From positions 62,001-126,000 of the forward strand of contig NZ_NSKE01000002.1 in NCBI RefSeq assembly GCF_002287075.1: 64,000 nt of DNA, in the 5' to 3' direction. This document shows positions 53,411 through 63,154 of this stretch, one piece after another. Made by a program: the position numbers and the translations under genes. Position 1 is the first letter of the stretch. Each line of letters starts with the position of its first letter. Origin of the DNA: Fodinibius salipaludis. Its GTDB lineage: Bacteria; Bacteroidota; Rhodothermia; Balneolales; Balneolaceae. Under the pieces are notes generated by a model, which made no database searches, was not told the origin of the DNA, and saw nothing but the letters and a program-made list of their open reading frames with translations.

Positions 53411-54135
53411 GCAATATTCGACAATCGATAAAACATTATTTTTCGTCCACACATACCCTTCTGTACAGCTATTTAATTAGCCTTCCGCTATTATTGCTTT
53501 ACGAAGTGCTCATTTTTCTGGCACAGCCTGATTCAGAACAAGTGGTTCGCATCTCTGTGGATGTGTGGATTAAAACGCTATTCTCATATATCGGTAAAGA
53601 TGTACTCTCTATTACCCTTATTTTAGTGGCACTCGTTGGTATGTTTGTTCTCTATCGCGAACGAAAGAAATTATCGTCGCTAAAGATGAGCTACTTTTTT
53701 ACTATGCTCATCGAAGCCTCGTTTTATGCTTTTTTTCTGGCCCTTTTAATTAATACGACTGTCAGTGGGTTGTTACAGATAGTTCAAACATCACCCATCG
53801 AAAGTTTAACCACGCTGCAGCAATTGGCACTCTCACTGGGGGCAGGATTATATGAAGAACTATTCTTTCGGGTCATCTTAGTATCAGCCCTGCTTTTTAT
53901 TTTCAAAAAAGTCTTTGCCAAACAATCGGTAGCTTTTGCCTCTGCAATTCTTTTGGCCGCTGTGATTTTTAGTTTAGTTCACTATGTGGGCGCTTTTGGT
54001 GATCCCTTTACATTAGGTTCATTTTTATTTCGTTTCTTATTCGGACTGGCACTCAACGCCATTTATTTATGGCGTGGATTTGGTATGGCAGCATGGACAC
54101 ACGCCATTTACGACCTGATGGTTATCGTCTATTAA
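53407..54135 (+). CDS. CPBP-family intramembrane metalloprotease
   Basis: 242 residues with about six transmembrane helices. The CPBP motif EExxxR is Y-E150-E151-L-F-F-R155, a second catalytic His is H192 (SLVHYVGAFGD) and a third is in AAWTHAIYD near residue 231. These are all the residues needed for a CAAX-protease/Rce1-type glutamyl protease in bacteria, where it acts in bacteriocin immunity or in membrane protein cleavage. The substrate is unknown. It is the last gene of the TPR-LysM-CPBP operon. Confidence 0.9.
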   Translation: MSNIRQSIKHYFSSTHTLLYSYLISLPLLLLYEVLIFLAQPDSEQVVRISVDVWIKTLFSYIGKDVLSITLILVALVGMFVLYRERKKLSSLKMSYFFTMLIEASFYAFFLALLINTTVSGLLQIVQTSPIESLTTLQQLALSLGAGLYEELFFRVILVSALLFIFKKVFAKQSVAFASAILLAAVIFSLVHYVGAFGDPFTLGSFLFRFLFGLALNAIYLWRGFGMAAWTHAIYDLMVIVY

Positions 54136-54392
54136 CAAACTTGATTTCGTAAGAAGTTAAAAGTAGAAACCATCTTTGTTTACCCTATGATTAAACAGAA
54201 CATTTATATTAACTATGGGGTATATCAGTTAAAACAATTAACGTTTTAAAACCATAATTGATATCATAAGATTTGTTATATTTCAATTTAAGGGAAAGTG
54301 CTATTGATTTGAGTGTGTTACGCTTAGGTAACACTGACTTGATACATCATTTGAATAATACTGACTTAACCATCAACAGTTAAGCTATCGGG

Positions 54393-54968
54393 ATGGCCGA
54401 ACTTACAAAAGAGGAGATCCAAAAACAGGAGGATTTCGAGGAAGAAATTGTTCCTCACCTGGATGCTATGTACAATTTTGCCCTTCGCCTTACTTCTGAT
54501 CCAAGTGATGCCGAGGATCTTGTACAAGATACTATTGTCAAGGCGTTTCGCTTTTTCAGCAGCTACGAAAAAGGCACCAATGCTAAGGCATGGCTATTCC
54601 GTATCCTCAAGAACTCCTATATAAACAACTACCGAAAGCAATCTAAACAACCCAACCAGGTTGATTACGATGAGGTGTCGGAGTTTTATGAAACAATCCG
54701 GGCCGACCGAACGGACACCTCTGACCTTGAAGATAAAATGTTTCGTGAGCTTGTTGATGATGATATCTCCCAAGCCCTGGAGGAGTTACCAGAAGATTTC
54801 CGTACTGTCGTGCTGCTTTGTGATGTAGAAGGCTTTACATACGAAGAAATTGCCAATATGCTGGATGTTCCCATTGGTACCATTCGATCACGGTTACATC
54901 GCGGACGAAATCTTTTGAAAGCCCAACTCAAAGAATATGCCGAAAAACGGGGCTATAAAGAGGATTAG
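54393..54968 (+). CDS. ECF-type RNA polymerase sigma factor
   Basis: 191 residues. Region 2 is visible as YNFALRLTSDPSDAEDLVQDTIVKAFRFFSSYEKG, with the core-binding and -10 recognition helices. Region 4 is LCDVEGFTYEEIANMLDVPIGTIRSRLHRGRNLLK, whose helix-turn-helix contacts the -35 element. No anti-sigma gene is adjacent: the next gene is a convergent histidine kinase 15 bp away. The 257-bp AT-rich leader should hold the promoter; TATATTTC near 54284 is a weak -7-like candidate. Confidence 0.93.
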   Translation: MAELTKEEIQKQEDFEEEIVPHLDAMYNFALRLTSDPSDAEDLVQDTIVKAFRFFSSYEKGTNAKAWLFRILKNSYINNYRKQSKQPNQVDYDEVSEFYETIRADRTDTSDLEDKMFRELVDDDISQALEELPEDFRTVVLLCDVEGFTYEEIANMLDVPIGTIRSRLHRGRNLLKAQLKEYAEKRGYKED

Positions 54969-54983
54969 TGCTATTATAGAGCA

Positions 54984-56309
54984 CTACGCTCTTGTCACTT
55001 CCGATTCATCTTCTACCGCCACCGGGTTTTCAACGGCCTTTAAAATAACACGCATGGTGGTTCCCTCTCCCAACTCCGATTTATGGATAACCAGTTTTCC
55101 TTTATGATACTCTTCTATAATTCGTTTTGTCAGGCTTAGCCCCAATCCCCAGCCCCGTTTTTTAGTGCTGTATCCCGGCTTAAAAACCTCACTTTGATAT
55201 TTCTTTTCGATGCCGACGCCTGAATCAGTAATATCGATAAACACCTCGCTCTCTACCCGCTCCAACTTTACTGACACATATGATTTTGTAGTGTTGGATT
55301 TGATAGCATCCATTGCATTTTTGATCAGGTTTTCCAGAGCCCACTGAAAAAGATCCGGATTAACCTTGGCACGCACATTGGAATCAATGTTCCGCAGCAC
55401 ATCCACATTATTACCCAGCTGGGGCAAACGCTGCTCCATATAATCCATGACCTCTTCTAAAATAGGATTCAGCTTTTGAGCATTTAGCTCCGGCTTCGAT
55501 CCAATTTTATTAAATCGTTCGGCCACGCCTCGAAGCCGACTGATGTCATTTTCGAGCTCGTTACATATTCGCTGTGTAAAGTCATCATCCTTTTCCTCCC
55601 GAAGCAGCTCCACCCATCCATACAAACTGGACAAAGGTGTCCCCAACTGATGGGCTGCCTCTTTGGTCATTCCCACCCATAAGTTTGATTGCTCGGACTT
55701 AGCAATGGTTCGATAACTTATATATCCGATCCCAAGCAGTACCGCCAGCAAACTCAACTGGATATACGGAAAATATCGAAGGTACCGCACGGTCGGACTT
55801 TCCCCATAATACACATATTGGGTCTGGGAATACTCCTCATCACCAAGCGTTATTTCTATGGGATCATGCATGGCCGCAAATCGATCGATCAAATCTTGAT
55901 CAACCGTCTCGTCAACGTGATTCGTAAACATCACATCCCCTCGTTCATCAACAATAATGCGCGGCACTTGGAATCGATCTTCACTAAGTACAATTTCCTG
56001 AGTGACAAATGTTTGAGAGGCCCGGTCGGCCTCAGCCTTTTCGATCATGTTAATCACACTATCGGGTACTGCAGCACTTGCATTGGTCCTAAGGTAATTG
56101 GAAGCAGCCAACAGGTTCTGGCTGATCTCTTCCTGAGTAGGATTCCCTGTATACTCTATGGCTTTTGCCCACAGCTCTATCCCCGACCGCTCCTGTGTAA
56201 GAATTCTGTTAACCAAATATTGATTATAGGCAAACGAACCAATCCCAAGCAGAATAAGAAATCCCACTAAAACAATATTTATTCTGTTGGATGTAAGTTG
56301 TATTCTCAT
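54984..56309 (-). CDS. Orphan sensor histidine kinase
   Basis: 441 residues with two transmembrane helices (about 12-31 and 182-200) bracketing a periplasmic sensor region of 150 residues. The HisKA-like H box is EAAHQLGTPLSSLYGWVELL, phosphorylatable His220. The N box ENLIKNAMDAI, G1 DSGVGI and G2 GWGLGLSL complete the ATPase. No response regulator lies beside it, so its partner is elsewhere. It converges on the ECF sigma gene, a possible functional link (stress) but not evidence of one. Confidence 0.93.
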   Translation of the reverse strand: MRIQLTSNRINIVLVGFLILLGIGSFAYNQYLVNRILTQERSGIELWAKAIEYTGNPTQEEISQNLLAASNYLRTNASAAVPDSVINMIEKAEADRASQTFVTQEIVLSEDRFQVPRIIVDERGDVMFTNHVDETVDQDLIDRFAAMHDPIEITLGDEEYSQTQYVYYGESPTVRYLRYFPYIQLSLLAVLLGIGYISYRTIAKSEQSNLWVGMTKEAAHQLGTPLSSLYGWVELLREEKDDDFTQRICNELENDISRLRGVAERFNKIGSKPELNAQKLNPILEEVMDYMEQRLPQLGNNVDVLRNIDSNVRAKVNPDLFQWALENLIKNAMDAIKSNTTKSYVSVKLERVESEVFIDITDSGVGIEKKYQSEVFKPGYSTKKRGWGLGLSLTKRIIEEYHKGKLVIHKSELGEGTTMRVILKAVENPVAVEDESEVTRA

Positions 56310-56365
56310 ACCAATGCGGATAGAATATATATCCCATTAAAAAAATCTACCGGTATATTTTACAA

Positions 56366-56400
56366 AATAAAAAAGGCATCACCGAATTGATGATGCCTTC
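56366..56400 (-). terminator. Rho-independent terminator of the clp operon or of the kinase gene
   Basis: AAGGCATCA (56373-56381) and TGATGCCTT (56391-56399) form a 9-bp stem. On the minus strand it runs into U6 with interspersed A (complement of 56366-56374). Because it precedes the start of the histidine kinase by 57 bp, it ends clpX transcription rather than that gene. Confidence 0.85.
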
Positions 56401-56424
56401 AAAACTAATCTTTTTTCCTATTTT

Positions 56425-57687
56425 CTAAGCAGAAGCTTTGCGCTTCTCATAAACGGGCGGTGCTTCATCCAGAACCGTTTCACGGGTTATTACACACCGT
56501 TCAATATTATCCATTGAGGGCAGGGTATACATAATATCCAGCATGGATTTTTCCATAATGGAACGCAGCCCACGTGCACCTGTACCTCGTTCGAGAGCTT
56601 TTTCAACAATAATCTCGAGCGCATCCTCTTCAAATACAAGCTCGACCCCTTCCATCTGGAAAAGCTTTTTATACTGTTTAACGAGTGCATTTTTGGGCTG
56701 TACCAGAATTTTGATCATGGCATCTTCATCCAGCTGATGCAAGCCTGAAATTACAGGTAAACGACCAATCAATTCCGGAATCAAACCGTATCGCTGCAGA
56801 TCCTGTGCTTCGACGTGGGTAAAAATATCGGGATCATCCTTATCGTATGTTACCTGCTCCTCGGAATGGAATCCAAGTGAACTTACCGAGAGGCGCTTGG
56901 CTATAATTTCCTCCAATCCACTGAAAGCTCCGCCACAAATAAACAGGATATTCGAGGTATCAACCTGTATAAAACTCTGTTCGGGATGCTTACGTCCACC
57001 CTTCGGCGGAATATTAGCTACCGTTCCTTCTAAAATTTTAAGCAGGGCCTGCTGTACTCCTTCACCGGAAACATCACGCGTTATAGAGGGATTATCACTT
57101 TTACGAGCCACCTTGTCAACTTCATCAATATAAACAATACCGCGCTTGGCCTGCTCTACATCATAATCAGATGCCTGTAACAAGCTTGATAGGATACTCT
57201 CCACATCTTCTCCCACATAACCGGCTTCCGTTAGTACCGTTGCATCGGCAATAGTGAACGGAACATCAATAACATCAGCCATTGTTCGAGCTAACAGGGT
57301 TTTTCCACAACCCGTTGGGCCCAGCAACATGATATTACTTTTTTCCACTTCAGTATCATCAAACTCATCACCTAATTCCGAGCTAACACGCTTGTAGTGA
57401 TTATATACTGCTACCGAAAGAGTTTTCTTGGCTCCCTCCTGACCTATGACATACTCATCAAGTCGGGATTTTATCTCGGCCGGCTTCAACAGCGGTTTAT
57501 AGTTCTTTTCCCGCTTTTCTGACATCGAGGCCAGATCACTCTTTACAATGCCGGAGGCGTCAGCCACACATCGATCGCAGATATACACGTCGTTAGGGCC
57601 GGCGACCATGCTGTTTACTTCATGGCTTGATCGTCCACAAAACGAACAGTGAATTGTTTTTTCGTTGTTATTTTCTTGGTCGCTCAT
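56425..57687 (-). CDS. clpX: ATP-dependent Clp protease ATPase subunit ClpX
   Basis: A 420-residue AAA+ unfoldase that feeds substrates into ClpP. The N-terminal zinc finger has CSFCGRSS and YICDRCV (four cysteines). Walker A is [13 protein letters not shown], Walker B is VYIDEVDKV, and there are [19 protein letters not shown] sensor 2 residues. The gene follows clpP by 26 bp on the same strand and is last in tig-clpP-clpX. Confidence 0.97.
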   Translation of the reverse strand: MSDQENNNEKTIHCSFCGRSSHEVNSMVAGPNDVYICDRCVADASGIVKSDLASMSEKREKNYKPLLKPAEIKSRLDEYVIGQEGAKKTLSVAVYNHYKRVSSELGDEFDDTEVEKSNIMLLGPTGCGKTLLARTMADVIDVPFTIADATVLTEAGYVGEDVESILSSLLQASDYDVEQAKRGIVYIDEVDKVARKSDNPSITRDVSGEGVQQALLKILEGTVANIPPKGGRKHPEQSFIQVDTSNILFICGGAFSGLEEIIAKRLSVSSLGFHSEEQVTYDKDDPDIFTHVEAQDLQRYGLIPELIGRLPVISGLHQLDEDAMIKILVQPKNALVKQYKKLFQMEGVELVFEEDALEIIVEKALERGTGARGLRSIMEKSMLDIMYTLPSMDNIERCVITRETVLDEAPPVYEKRKASA

Positions 57688-57713
57688 TGTCCTCTAACTG
57701 AAAGTCTTAAAAT

Positions 57714-58397
57714 TTACTCTTCTTTTTTACGCTTCATAATGTTATCAACCAAACCGTACTCTTTTGCTTCCTCAGCAGCCATCCATTTATTACGGTCGGT
57801 ATCTTCCATAACCTGATCTACCGATTTTCCGCTGTGTTCAGCAAGTACTTCGCTAATCAGTTTTTTGATGCGTAAAATCTCTTGTGCCTCAATCTCAATA
57901 TCACTGGCTTGACCGCGCACACCGCCCAATGGCTGGTGAATCATAACACGGGAATTAGGCAATAGATTTCGTTTACCTGCCGCTCCACCTGCTAACAACA
58001 GCGCACCCATCGATGCCGCCATCCCCACACAGGTGGTGGCAACATCACATTTAACGTACTGCATAGTATCATAGATTGCAAAACCTGCAGAAACCACTCC
58101 ACCAGGGCTATTAATATACAGGTTTATATCCTTCTCGGGATCTTCCGATTCAAGAAATAACATCTGTGCTACAATAGAACTTGCTACTGTATCATTAACA
58201 GGGGTGCCCAAGAAGATAATGCGATCTTTAAGCAGGCGCGAATAAATATCAAATGCCCGTTCACCACGTTCCGTCTTCTCGACGACCATCGGTACCAGAT
58301 TATTATTCTGGATACGGTCTGTATCTCCTGCATCGCTTGGCATTTCGTATAATGGTTGCTTTTCCATAAGTAAATCAGAAATAATAGTTTTATTCAA
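57714..58397 (-). CDS. clpP: ATP-dependent Clp protease proteolytic subunit
   Basis: A 227-residue serine protease of the tetradecameric ClpP barrel. S129 in [14 protein letters not shown] is the nucleophile and H154 in VMIHQPLGG the base, with the third residue in the MEDTDRNKW stretch near 199-201. The N-terminal propeptide of about 35 residues is somewhat long. It sits between tig and clpX with short gaps (18 and 26 bp). Confidence 0.97.
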   Translation of the reverse strand: MNKTIISDLLMEKQPLYEMPSDAGDTDRIQNNNLVPMVVEKTERGERAFDIYSRLLKDRIIFLGTPVNDTVASSIVAQMLFLESEDPEKDINLYINSPGGVVSAGFAIYDTMQYVKCDVATTCVGMAASMGALLLAGGAAGKRNLLPNSRVMIHQPLGGVRGQASDIEIEAQEILRIKKLISEVLAEHSGKSVDQVMEDTDRNKWMAAEEAKEYGLVDNIMKRKKEE

Positions 58398-58415
58398 TAA
58401 CTAATGTTGTAGGCA

Positions 58416-59702
58416 CTACGCCTCAATATCTTCGTCGTGTTTTTCCTGATAGGTTTCTTTATCAATTTCCTTGATGTTAACCTCATCTTTTAACCTGTCA
58501 AACACCTTTTCTTCACGAATACTGTTTCTCAAACTCTCAAGCTGCTGCGGATTCTGTGCAAACATATTCCGCATCTGATCGACACTGATGCCATAGCGCG
58601 AAGCTTCAGCCTCTAAGTGCTGATCTATATCTTCGGGTTTTATCTCGATATCGTCAAATTTTTCTTGCAGCTTCTCATTAAGGAAAAACCACTTGGCATC
58701 GCGAATCGCGCGATCTTCCATATTTTCCTTGTATTCCTCTTCATCAAAATCAGGGGGTAACTGTCCCTGTGACTGCTGCTTTACACGCTCAACATATTGG
58801 TTTTGCACCTGTTTCTTAAACACTTCAGGAACGTCAAAGTCATGTTTATCAACAAGCGAATCAATGATATCGTTCTTAAACAGATCATCCGCCGACTGAT
58901 CGTAATAATCCTGAATCTTACTTTTGATCAGACTCTTAAACTCATCCACGTTTTTAGCTTCTCCGTCTGAGGCTTCCTTGGCAAACTCATCCGTAAGGTC
59001 AGCTTTGTGCAGCTTCTCAACCTTTTTAACATTAAGCTTAAAGCTGTGTGTGTGGTCATCATGACCAATTTCAACATCAATCTCATCACCCACTTCATGA
59101 CCGAGAAGATCATCGCGAAACTGCTCTGATTCTTCTTGTGTCAAATCAATGGTTTCTTCCGTTTTATTCTCTTCGTCGGGCTCTCCGTCATCATCCAACG
59201 GAATAGCATCAACAGTTACGCGGTTGTCTTCCGTAATCTCTTCCTCAACAACCTCCCAGTTACCCTGCTGTTTTAGCTGTCGATCGAGCTCTTCGCCCAC
59301 TTCTTCATCCGTAACGTCATGGACAAGGCGATCCACTCCAACTTCACTGAGATCAGTTAACTCAAATTCCGGACGTGCTCCTATCTTGAACTTTGCCTCG
59401 AGCTCATCATTTTCCCAGTTTAGTTCCAGCATCTCGCTTTCCCCAACCGGTTCATATTCAGGCACTACCTCATTCTCAAAAACCTCCTGAACATATTTAC
59501 TGACCTCTTCTTGTTCGATTTCGTCTCCAAAACGCTTGCGAACAATTTTAATAGGTACTTTGCCAGGACGAAATCCGGGCATGTTAATCTGTCCGCGATA
59601 TTTTTTATAGGCCTCTTTAAACTTCGGCTCCAAATCTTCGCGATCGGCCGAAATAATTAATTCCTTGTCTACAGAGGTGATGTCATTGACTGTTATTTCC
59701 AC
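58416..59702 (-). CDS. tig: Trigger factor
   Basis: A 428-residue ribosome-bound chaperone. The ribosome-docking signature GFRPGKVPIKIVRKRFG lies near residues 43-58. The central FKBP-like domain (about 150-240) is degenerate and acidic, as in other Bacteroidota. The C-terminal arms are a long helical region rich in charged residues. It is the first gene of the tig-clpP-clpX operon and starts 55 bp downstream of tRNA-Leu, so the tRNA promoter may also serve it. Confidence 0.93.
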   Translation of the reverse strand: MEITVNDITSVDKELIISADREDLEPKFKEAYKKYRGQINMPGFRPGKVPIKIVRKRFGDEIEQEEVSKYVQEVFENEVVPEYEPVGESEMLELNWENDELEAKFKIGARPEFELTDLSEVGVDRLVHDVTDEEVGEELDRQLKQQGNWEVVEEEITEDNRVTVDAIPLDDDGEPDEENKTEETIDLTQEESEQFRDDLLGHEVGDEIDVEIGHDDHTHSFKLNVKKVEKLHKADLTDEFAKEASDGEAKNVDEFKSLIKSKIQDYYDQSADDLFKNDIIDSLVDKHDFDVPEVFKKQVQNQYVERVKQQSQGQLPPDFDEEEYKENMEDRAIRDAKWFFLNEKLQEKFDDIEIKPEDIDQHLEAEASRYGISVDQMRNMFAQNPQQLESLRNSIREEKVFDRLKDEVNIKEIDKETYQEKHDEDIEA

Positions 59703-59757
59703 AGGACTACTCCAAATAGTATTTTATTAGAACGGTAAAAGTGATAAAAGATGTATG

Positions 59758-59840
59758 TACGAGAGGGGGGACTCGAACCCCCACGCCTTAAAGGCACTAG
59801 ATCCTAAATCTAGCGCGTCTACCAATTCCGCCACTCTCGC
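59758..59840 (-). tRNA. tRNA-Leu (anticodon UAG)
   Basis: The minus strand reads GCGAGAGUGGCGGAAUUGGU at the 5' end. The acceptor stem pairs GCGAGAG with CUCUCGU (one G-U), the anticodon stem-loop is CUAGA-UUUAGGA-UCUAG, and the T arm has GGGGGUUCGAGUCCCCC. A long variable arm (type II) fits leucine. CCA is not encoded. About 83 nt including the discriminator A. Confidence 0.95.
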
Positions 59841-60026
59841 AAGTGCTCAACTAATCTGCAAATATTTACATTTACCAGATTTTGAGAGTCTCGAAAAATA
59901 TGGCTTTTTTCATCTGATATCAACATTAATAATGCGCAATTTTTTAGTGTTCGGGCTATGAGTCACAGCTTCAATTTTGTAATTTCATACACTACAACTA
60001 AACACCAACCCTGACGATTCGCACTC

Positions 60027-60386
60027 ATGTTTTACAACCTTCGCTTGGTTTATATCACCACAAAAGATAAAGCAGAAGCCAAATCTATTGGTAAAAAACT
60101 TGTTAAAGAGAACCTGGCGGCTTGCGTCAATATTATTGACGGTATGGAAACTATCTACCGCTGGGAAGAGGAAATTGTGGAAGACACCGAAGCCATCCTA
60201 ATTGCAAAAACGCCCTATCACAACGTTCAAAATCTTACAGATCGCGTGAAGGATCTCCACAGCTATGAATGCCCCTGTATTATCTCGCTACAGCTAACCG
60301 AACAGGAAGGCAACGAAGAATATCAAAAGTGGCTACTTAAAAACTCCCAAAAACAGGAAATTGATTATGAAGTAGAAGATTTGTAA
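60027..60386 (+). CDS. cutA: CutA divalent-cation tolerance protein
   Basis: 119 residues with the CutA1 ferredoxin-like trimeric fold: LVYITTKDKAEAKSIGKKLV, then ENLAACVNIIDGMETIYRWE and EDTEAILIAKT, ending near LHSYECPCIISLQL. The family is linked with copper tolerance, though the mechanism is unclear. The gene converges on cysH with 16 bp between stops. The start ATG lies 27 nt after an AT-rich segment with no convincing promoter. Confidence 0.93.
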   Translation: MFYNLRLVYITTKDKAEAKSIGKKLVKENLAACVNIIDGMETIYRWEEEIVEDTEAILIAKTPYHNVQNLTDRVKDLHSYECPCIISLQLTEQEGNEEYQKWLLKNSQKQEIDYEVEDL

Positions 60387-60402
60387 TCGGATTTCGAGTC
60401 TC

Positions 60403-61059
60403 TTAACGATGTAATCCACATTCAGTTTTTGAAAAGTCACTCCAGCGGCCTTCGCGGCCTTCCCCCTTGGAGGTACAGTGCGTACAACCTATAGAATCGA
60501 ATCCCTCCTCTTTCAGCGGGTGCTCCGGTAAACCATGGCTTTCAATATATTCTTCCACCAGTGATGAATTCCAATCGATAAGTGGATAAAATTTTATAAG
60601 CTCATTATCATCATCCATAATAGGCAAGCTATTGCGATGACTATCCTGAAAGCCGATAAGTCCTGACATCCAAACTTTATACTTCTCCTTAACACGATCT
60701 AATGGCTCAACCTTGTTAATATCGCAACACTTATCGGGATTATCTTCCCAAAGTTCCTCTTTAAACGTATGAGCATGCTCCGCCGGATCGGGACGCAAAT
60801 CAATGACATTTAAATCCAGCAAGCGTGTTAGCCGCTGCTTGTACGAAATAGTCTCTTCGAAATGATATCCGGTATCAATAAAATAGATAGGACAACCGGG
60901 CTTTATTCTACTTAACAAGTGCAACAGCACAGCCGAGGTAGTGCCAAATGATGACGTTACCAGTACATCCTTAAACGTATTAAATACCTGGGCTACGCGC
61001 GCATCAACAATTTTTGCCGAAAGCGACCGATTTATCTTTTCTTTATTGACAAGATACAT
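60403..61059 (-). CDS. cysH: Adenylyl-sulfate reductase, 4Fe-4S CysH type
   Basis: 218 residues. It reduces APS (or PAPS) to sulfite with thioredoxin. The PP-loop is VTSSFGTTSAVLLH near 34-47, and Cys214 in the terminal TECGLHR is the catalytic cysteine. Cysteine pairs C111-C112 (DKCCDINK) and C192/C195 (GCTHC) would bind the 4Fe-4S cluster of APS-type enzymes, so APS is the likely substrate; PAPS-only relatives lack them. Sulfate entry may be through the SLC13/SulP genes at 23.6-27.3 kb. Confidence 0.93.
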   Translation of the reverse strand: MYLVNKEKINRSLSAKIVDARVAQVFNTFKDVLVTSSFGTTSAVLLHLLSRIKPGCPIYFIDTGYHFEETISYKQRLTRLLDLNVIDLRPDPAEHAHTFKEELWEDNPDKCCDINKVEPLDRVKEKYKVWMSGLIGFQDSHRNSLPIMDDDNELIKFYPLIDWNSSLVEEYIESHGLPEHPLKEEGFDSIGCTHCTSKGEGREGRWSDFSKTECGLHR

Positions 61060-61105
61060 ATAGATTTCGTTTTAATACCCAATTCAAACAAGCCTTAATC
61101 TAACA

Positions 61106-61861
61106 GTGAGCATTGTAAAAATCGAACAGAAAAATCATATTTGCCGAGCCACCATCAATCGCCCCAAATCACACAATGCGATCAACTTTGGGGTGATGGA
61201 TAAACTTGAAAACCTACTCGACGAACTCGAGCATGATGCTACCACTCGCTGTTTTATTTTATCGGGATCAGGCCAAAAAACCTTTATCTCCGGTGGAGAC
61301 TTACGAGAGTTCCACACCATCAAAACAGCAGAAGAGGCAAAACCGATGGCCAAGCGCATGCTCGCCATTTTAAAACGCATCGAACAACTGCCCTGCTGGA
61401 CGATCGCCGCTGTCAATGGAGCAGCCTATGGGGGCGGGTGTGAAATGATGCTTGCTTTCGACTTTCGAATAGCGGCTCCGCACGCTACTTTTGGATTTAC
61501 CCAAGGCAAGTTCTATTTGCCACCCGGCTGGGGCGGACTTACCCGTTTAGTCGAAAAGGTAGGACGCTCTACAGCTCTACTTTGGCTGGCAGAGGCAAAA
61601 GTCATAGACTCACAAACAGCTCTCCGCCATAACCTTATTAACCATATAACTGAAAGTAGCGATTGGCAAGATGAAATTTGGGAGCGAGCTCAAAATCTCA
61701 CGAAAAATGACCGTTCATTTATCAAAAACCTGAAAGAGGGAGCCATGCGTTCTACTCAGGCGCGCTGGAAAGCAATTGAAGCTGAACTCGATTCATTTGC
61801 TCAATTCTGGGAAAGTGATCTACATGAAGAGCGTGTGGAAAAGTTTTTAAATCGAAAATAG
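61106..61861 (+). CDS. Enoyl-CoA hydratase/isomerase family protein
   Basis: 251 residues of the crotonase fold. FISGGDLREFH provides one oxyanion-hole segment, and AVNGAAYGGGCEMMLAFDFRIA the second. The glutamates usually needed for hydratase catalysis are not in the standard positions (TFGFTQGKFYLPPGWGGL carries no obvious Glu), so another crotonase reaction is possible. The start is GTG at 61106. Substrate unknown; it may act in fatty-acid or propionate-related acyl-CoA turnover. Confidence 0.85.
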   Translation: MSIVKIEQKNHICRATINRPKSHNAINFGVMDKLENLLDELEHDATTRCFILSGSGQKTFISGGDLREFHTIKTAEEAKPMAKRMLAILKRIEQLPCWTIAAVNGAAYGGGCEMMLAFDFRIAAPHATFGFTQGKFYLPPGWGGLTRLVEKVGRSTALLWLAEAKVIDSQTALRHNLINHITESSDWQDEIWERAQNLTKNDRSFIKNLKEGAMRSTQARWKAIEAELDSFAQFWESDLHEERVEKFLNRK

Positions 61862-61876
61862 CATCTAAATAGAACG

Positions 61877-63136
61877 CTATTCTTTTACTCTTTTACGCAG
61901 ATACATTTTGGTTTCATAGCGGTCCCCTTTGCGAAATAGCTCTACCCGCATCGAATCTCCCTCCTGATACTCTCGAAATAGAGCCTGTGCATGCATCTTA
62001 CTTTGTATTCGCTCATTCCCGATTTTTAAAATAATATCGCCCGGCACAATTCCAGCTTCAAAAGCCGGCCCGTCTTTATTTACACTATTAACCAACAAAC
62101 CACGGGTTGCCGGCAAATTGTATTTCATTACTAATTGACGGGTCATTTCAACAGTATTCAAGCCGGGATCATAAGACAATGTTACCTCCCCGGTACTTGA
62201 CAGCTGATCGATAATTTTTTGCACCCGCTTACTGGGGATGGCGAAACCGAGTCCCACATTACCACCGCTGGTACCCCCGGTAAAAATAAAGGTATTGACA
62301 CCGATTACTTTTCCCTCACTGTCAACCAGCGGACCTCCTGAATTCCCCCGGTTAATAGCGGCATCAGTCTGAATCATATCCATATATACCCGTGGTTCAT
62401 TAGGATTGGGACGAAAATCACGATTTATCGCACTCACAACTCCCACTGTAACCGACGGCTTTGCAGACTCAAATAATCCAAACGGATTGCCTACCGCCAG
62501 CGACCATTCCCCAACTAACACGCTATCTGAATCTCCAAATTCTACGGCCGGGAATGTGCGATCTGCATCAATTTTTAACAACGCTAAATCGGCAAGTTCA
62601 TCCTCACCCAATACCTCAGCCTCATATTGTTCCCCATCCGGCAAAGAAACAACTACGCGTTTAGCCTGTTCATTCGCTACATGTTGATTCGTAACTACCA
62701 ACCCATCCGAGCTAATAATAAATCCAGATCCCATACTGCTAACTTCCCGCTCAATGGGCACCGGAACAAATCGATTATAATACTCACTGAACTTTAATCG
62801 GCGTCCGCCCTGTACCATTTCTGTGACCGTAATACTCACCACAGCCGGACTTACCTTCTTCACCGCTCTGGTTATAGCCGTTTGGCGACTGGTGCTGATT
62901 TGCTCATCGGGATCTTTCGTTTGTGCTACCGGCTGTTCGTAATTACTGTTACCTTGGGATTGCTCTGCCGAATTGGAATTAGACATAGAATCTCCCAATA
63001 CGGTAGAAATGCTTGCTCCTAATGCCTCAGTCACCTTAGAATTGCTACTTGACTGAGAATGACTTTGTTTATCCAAACATCCTGCTATTAAAACAGACAG
63101 GACCACCGCTGCACTTAAAACGGATTGCTTAACCAT
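61877..63136 (-). CDS. HtrA/DegP-like serine protease lipoprotein
   Basis: 419 residues with a lipobox ending LIAGC (Cys20), so it should be membrane-anchored in the periplasm. After a Ser/Gln/Asn-rich linker, the trypsin-like domain has the triad H152 (VVTNQHVA), D183 (ELADLALLKID) and S266 (INRGNSGGPL). One PDZ domain (about 335-415, GLLVNSVNKDGPAFEAGIV) is present. It should degrade misfolded envelope proteins; DegS-like signalling is possible. Confidence 0.93.
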   Translation of the reverse strand: MVKQSVLSAAVVLSVLIAGCLDKQSHSQSSSNSKVTEALGASISTVLGDSMSNSNSAEQSQGNSNYEQPVAQTKDPDEQISTSRQTAITRAVKKVSPAVVSITVTEMVQGGRRLKFSEYYNRFVPVPIEREVSSMGSGFIISSDGLVVTNQHVANEQAKRVVVSLPDGEQYEAEVLGEDELADLALLKIDADRTFPAVEFGDSDSVLVGEWSLAVGNPFGLFESAKPSVTVGVVSAINRDFRPNPNEPRVYMDMIQTDAAINRGNSGGPLVDSEGKVIGVNTFIFTGGTSGGNVGLGFAIPSKRVQKIIDQLSSTGEVTLSYDPGLNTVEMTRQLVMKYNLPATRGLLVNSVNKDGPAFEAGIVPGDIILKIGNERIQSKMHAQALFREYQEGDSMRVELFRKGDRYETKMYLRKRVKE

Positions 63137-63154
63137 TAAAAAGATCCAAGTTTA

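Noticed and set aside
54968-54986. Hairpin AGTGCT/AGCACT between the ECF sigma and kinase genes
   Set aside because: A 6-bp stem without a following T run; too weak to call a bidirectional terminator.
59755-59961. Open frame across the tRNA-Leu
   Set aside because: It translates tRNA sequence; a clear type II tRNA occupies the region.
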